Assembly: GCF_002217795.2 (NCBI RefSeq)
Contig: NZ_AP018823.1
Coordinates: 186,001 to 250,000, forward strand
Direction of reading: 5' to 3'
DNA: 64,000 nucleotides
From: Aquitalea magnusonii
GTDB lineage: Bacteria > Pseudomonadota > Gammaproteobacteria > Burkholderiales > Chromobacteriaceae
The position numbers and the translations under genes are program-made. The stretch's first letter is position 1. Each line of letters begins with the position of its first letter. The notes beneath the pieces were generated by a model. That model had not been told where the DNA came from. It searched no databases and worked only from the letters and a program-made list of their open reading frames with translations. Positions 63,585 through 64,000 of the stretch are shown one piece after another.

Positions 63585-64000
63585 GGTGCGTTTCCGTCGG
63601 GTTTCTTGGCGGCAGGGCTGTTATCCCTGGGCTTGGGCTGGATGATGGCGGTGACGCGGCCACCGTTGCTGCTGGCTCCGCTGCTGACCTCATACATCTC
63701 GGTTTCGGTGTTGTAGGTAATCACGTTGCCGATGACCAGATCATTGCCGCGCTTGACACGGGCATTGCCGGTGAGGACGGCGACATGGGTGACGGTGTTG
63801 TAATCCAGCTGGTTGGCCTGGCCTTCAATCCAGTCGTTCTTGCCATCCATTTTCTGGCGGAACGTTACCTGGCGACCAGTGGCTTGCATGGTCTGGTTCC
63901 CCTGCTTGTCCTGGCTGACGGTGGCGCGGTCGGCATTGAGCTTGAGCGTACCCTGGATGATGATGACATTGCCTTGCCATACGGTGACGCCTTTGAGCTG
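63581..64000 (-). CDS. lptA: LPS transport periplasmic protein LptA (partial, 5' end cut by window)
   Basis: The C-terminal part, 139 codons, of LptA, which forms the periplasmic bridge carrying LPS. The frame stays open to the window edge ([19 protein letters not shown] at the edge), so the ATG at 63889 is internal and not the start. The OstA-fold repeats of short beta strands ([26 protein letters not shown]) match. The C-terminus is Pro/Lys/Asp-rich ([18 protein letters not shown]). It overlaps lptB. Confidence 0.92.
   Translation of the reverse strand, partial: QLKGVTVWQGNVIIIQGTLKLNADRATVSQDKQGNQTMQATGRQVTFRQKMDGKNDWIEGQANQLDYNTVTHVAVLTGNARVKRGNDLVIGNVITYNTETEMYEVSSGASSNGGRVTAIIQPKPRDNSPAAKKPDGNAP

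Overview
The window is a GC-rich, gene-dense bacterial chromosome segment with short gaps, many 4-base ATGA/GTGA overlaps and long runs of genes on one strand. The gene set points to a betaproteobacterium, most likely of the Neisseriales/Chromobacteriaceae type (Chromobacterium, Vogesella, Aquitalea and relatives). The evidence is the order lptA-lptB-rpoN-hpf-ptsN-hprK-rapZ, the block exbB-exbD-lpxK-Trm112-kdsB-adk, an HPr kinase beside PtsN, and the overall protein character. This placement is inference from gene content, since no rRNA is present. No phage, insertion sequence, CRISPR array or plasmid gene was recognised.

Layout. 0-6 kb: rhlE, then the lactate-utilisation genes lutCBA and a soluble double-PAS chemoreceptor on the minus strand. 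6-12.5 kb: a poorly coding stretch with one orphan gene, then a selenocysteine locus holding tRNA-Sec (selC), selB, a cation-efflux gene overlapping selB, a glpM-like gene, selA and a tiny membrane protein just upstream of selA. 12.5-13.5 kb: srkA. 13.5-22 kb: a chemosensory operon (cheY, STAS, cheA, mcp, two cheW, cheD, cheB, REC-EAL) that has cheD and cheB but no cheR. 22-29 kb: formate dehydrogenase-N (fdnGHI, fdhE) with divergent fdhD. fdnG contains an in-frame TGA at codon 196 followed by a SECIS hairpin, so this enzyme is a client of the Sec genes 15 kb away. 29-30.5 kb: lysC and a Ser-Arg-Glu tRNA operon with a consensus promoter.

30.5-47 kb: mostly housekeeping genes: a DUF1615 lipoprotein, ghrA, an NlpD-like LytM lipoprotein, a double-CDGSH protein, ettA, a DUF456 membrane protein, ppk, a YggX protein, argA, ctpA, envC, gpmI, an ArsR-type regulator, a DUF4442 protein and xseA. 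47.07-47.45 kb: an unusual intergenic region with DnaA-box-like 9-mers, nested inverted repeats and a palindrome before exbB. 47.4-52 kb: exbB, exbD, lpxK, Trm112, kdsB, adk and a hemolysin III-type gene. 52-58.6 kb: an HD-GYP response regulator with its histidine kinase, an EamA transporter, the NAD(P)HX repair enzyme and ubiX. 58.6-64 kb: rapZ, hprK, ptsN, hpf, rpoN, lptB and the 3' part of lptA, cut by the window edge.

The main themes are selenium-dependent formate oxidation, signalling that joins chemoreceptor arrays to predicted cyclic-di-GMP hydrolysis (EAL and HD-GYP), envelope building and LPS export, and the nitrogen-PTS/RpoN regulatory block. I did not find a clearly new multi-gene system. 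The best candidates for novelty are the cheR-less chemosensory operon, the small membrane protein paired with selA, the cation transporter coupled to selB, the phased direct repeats beside selC, and the DnaA-box-like cluster between xseA and exbB.
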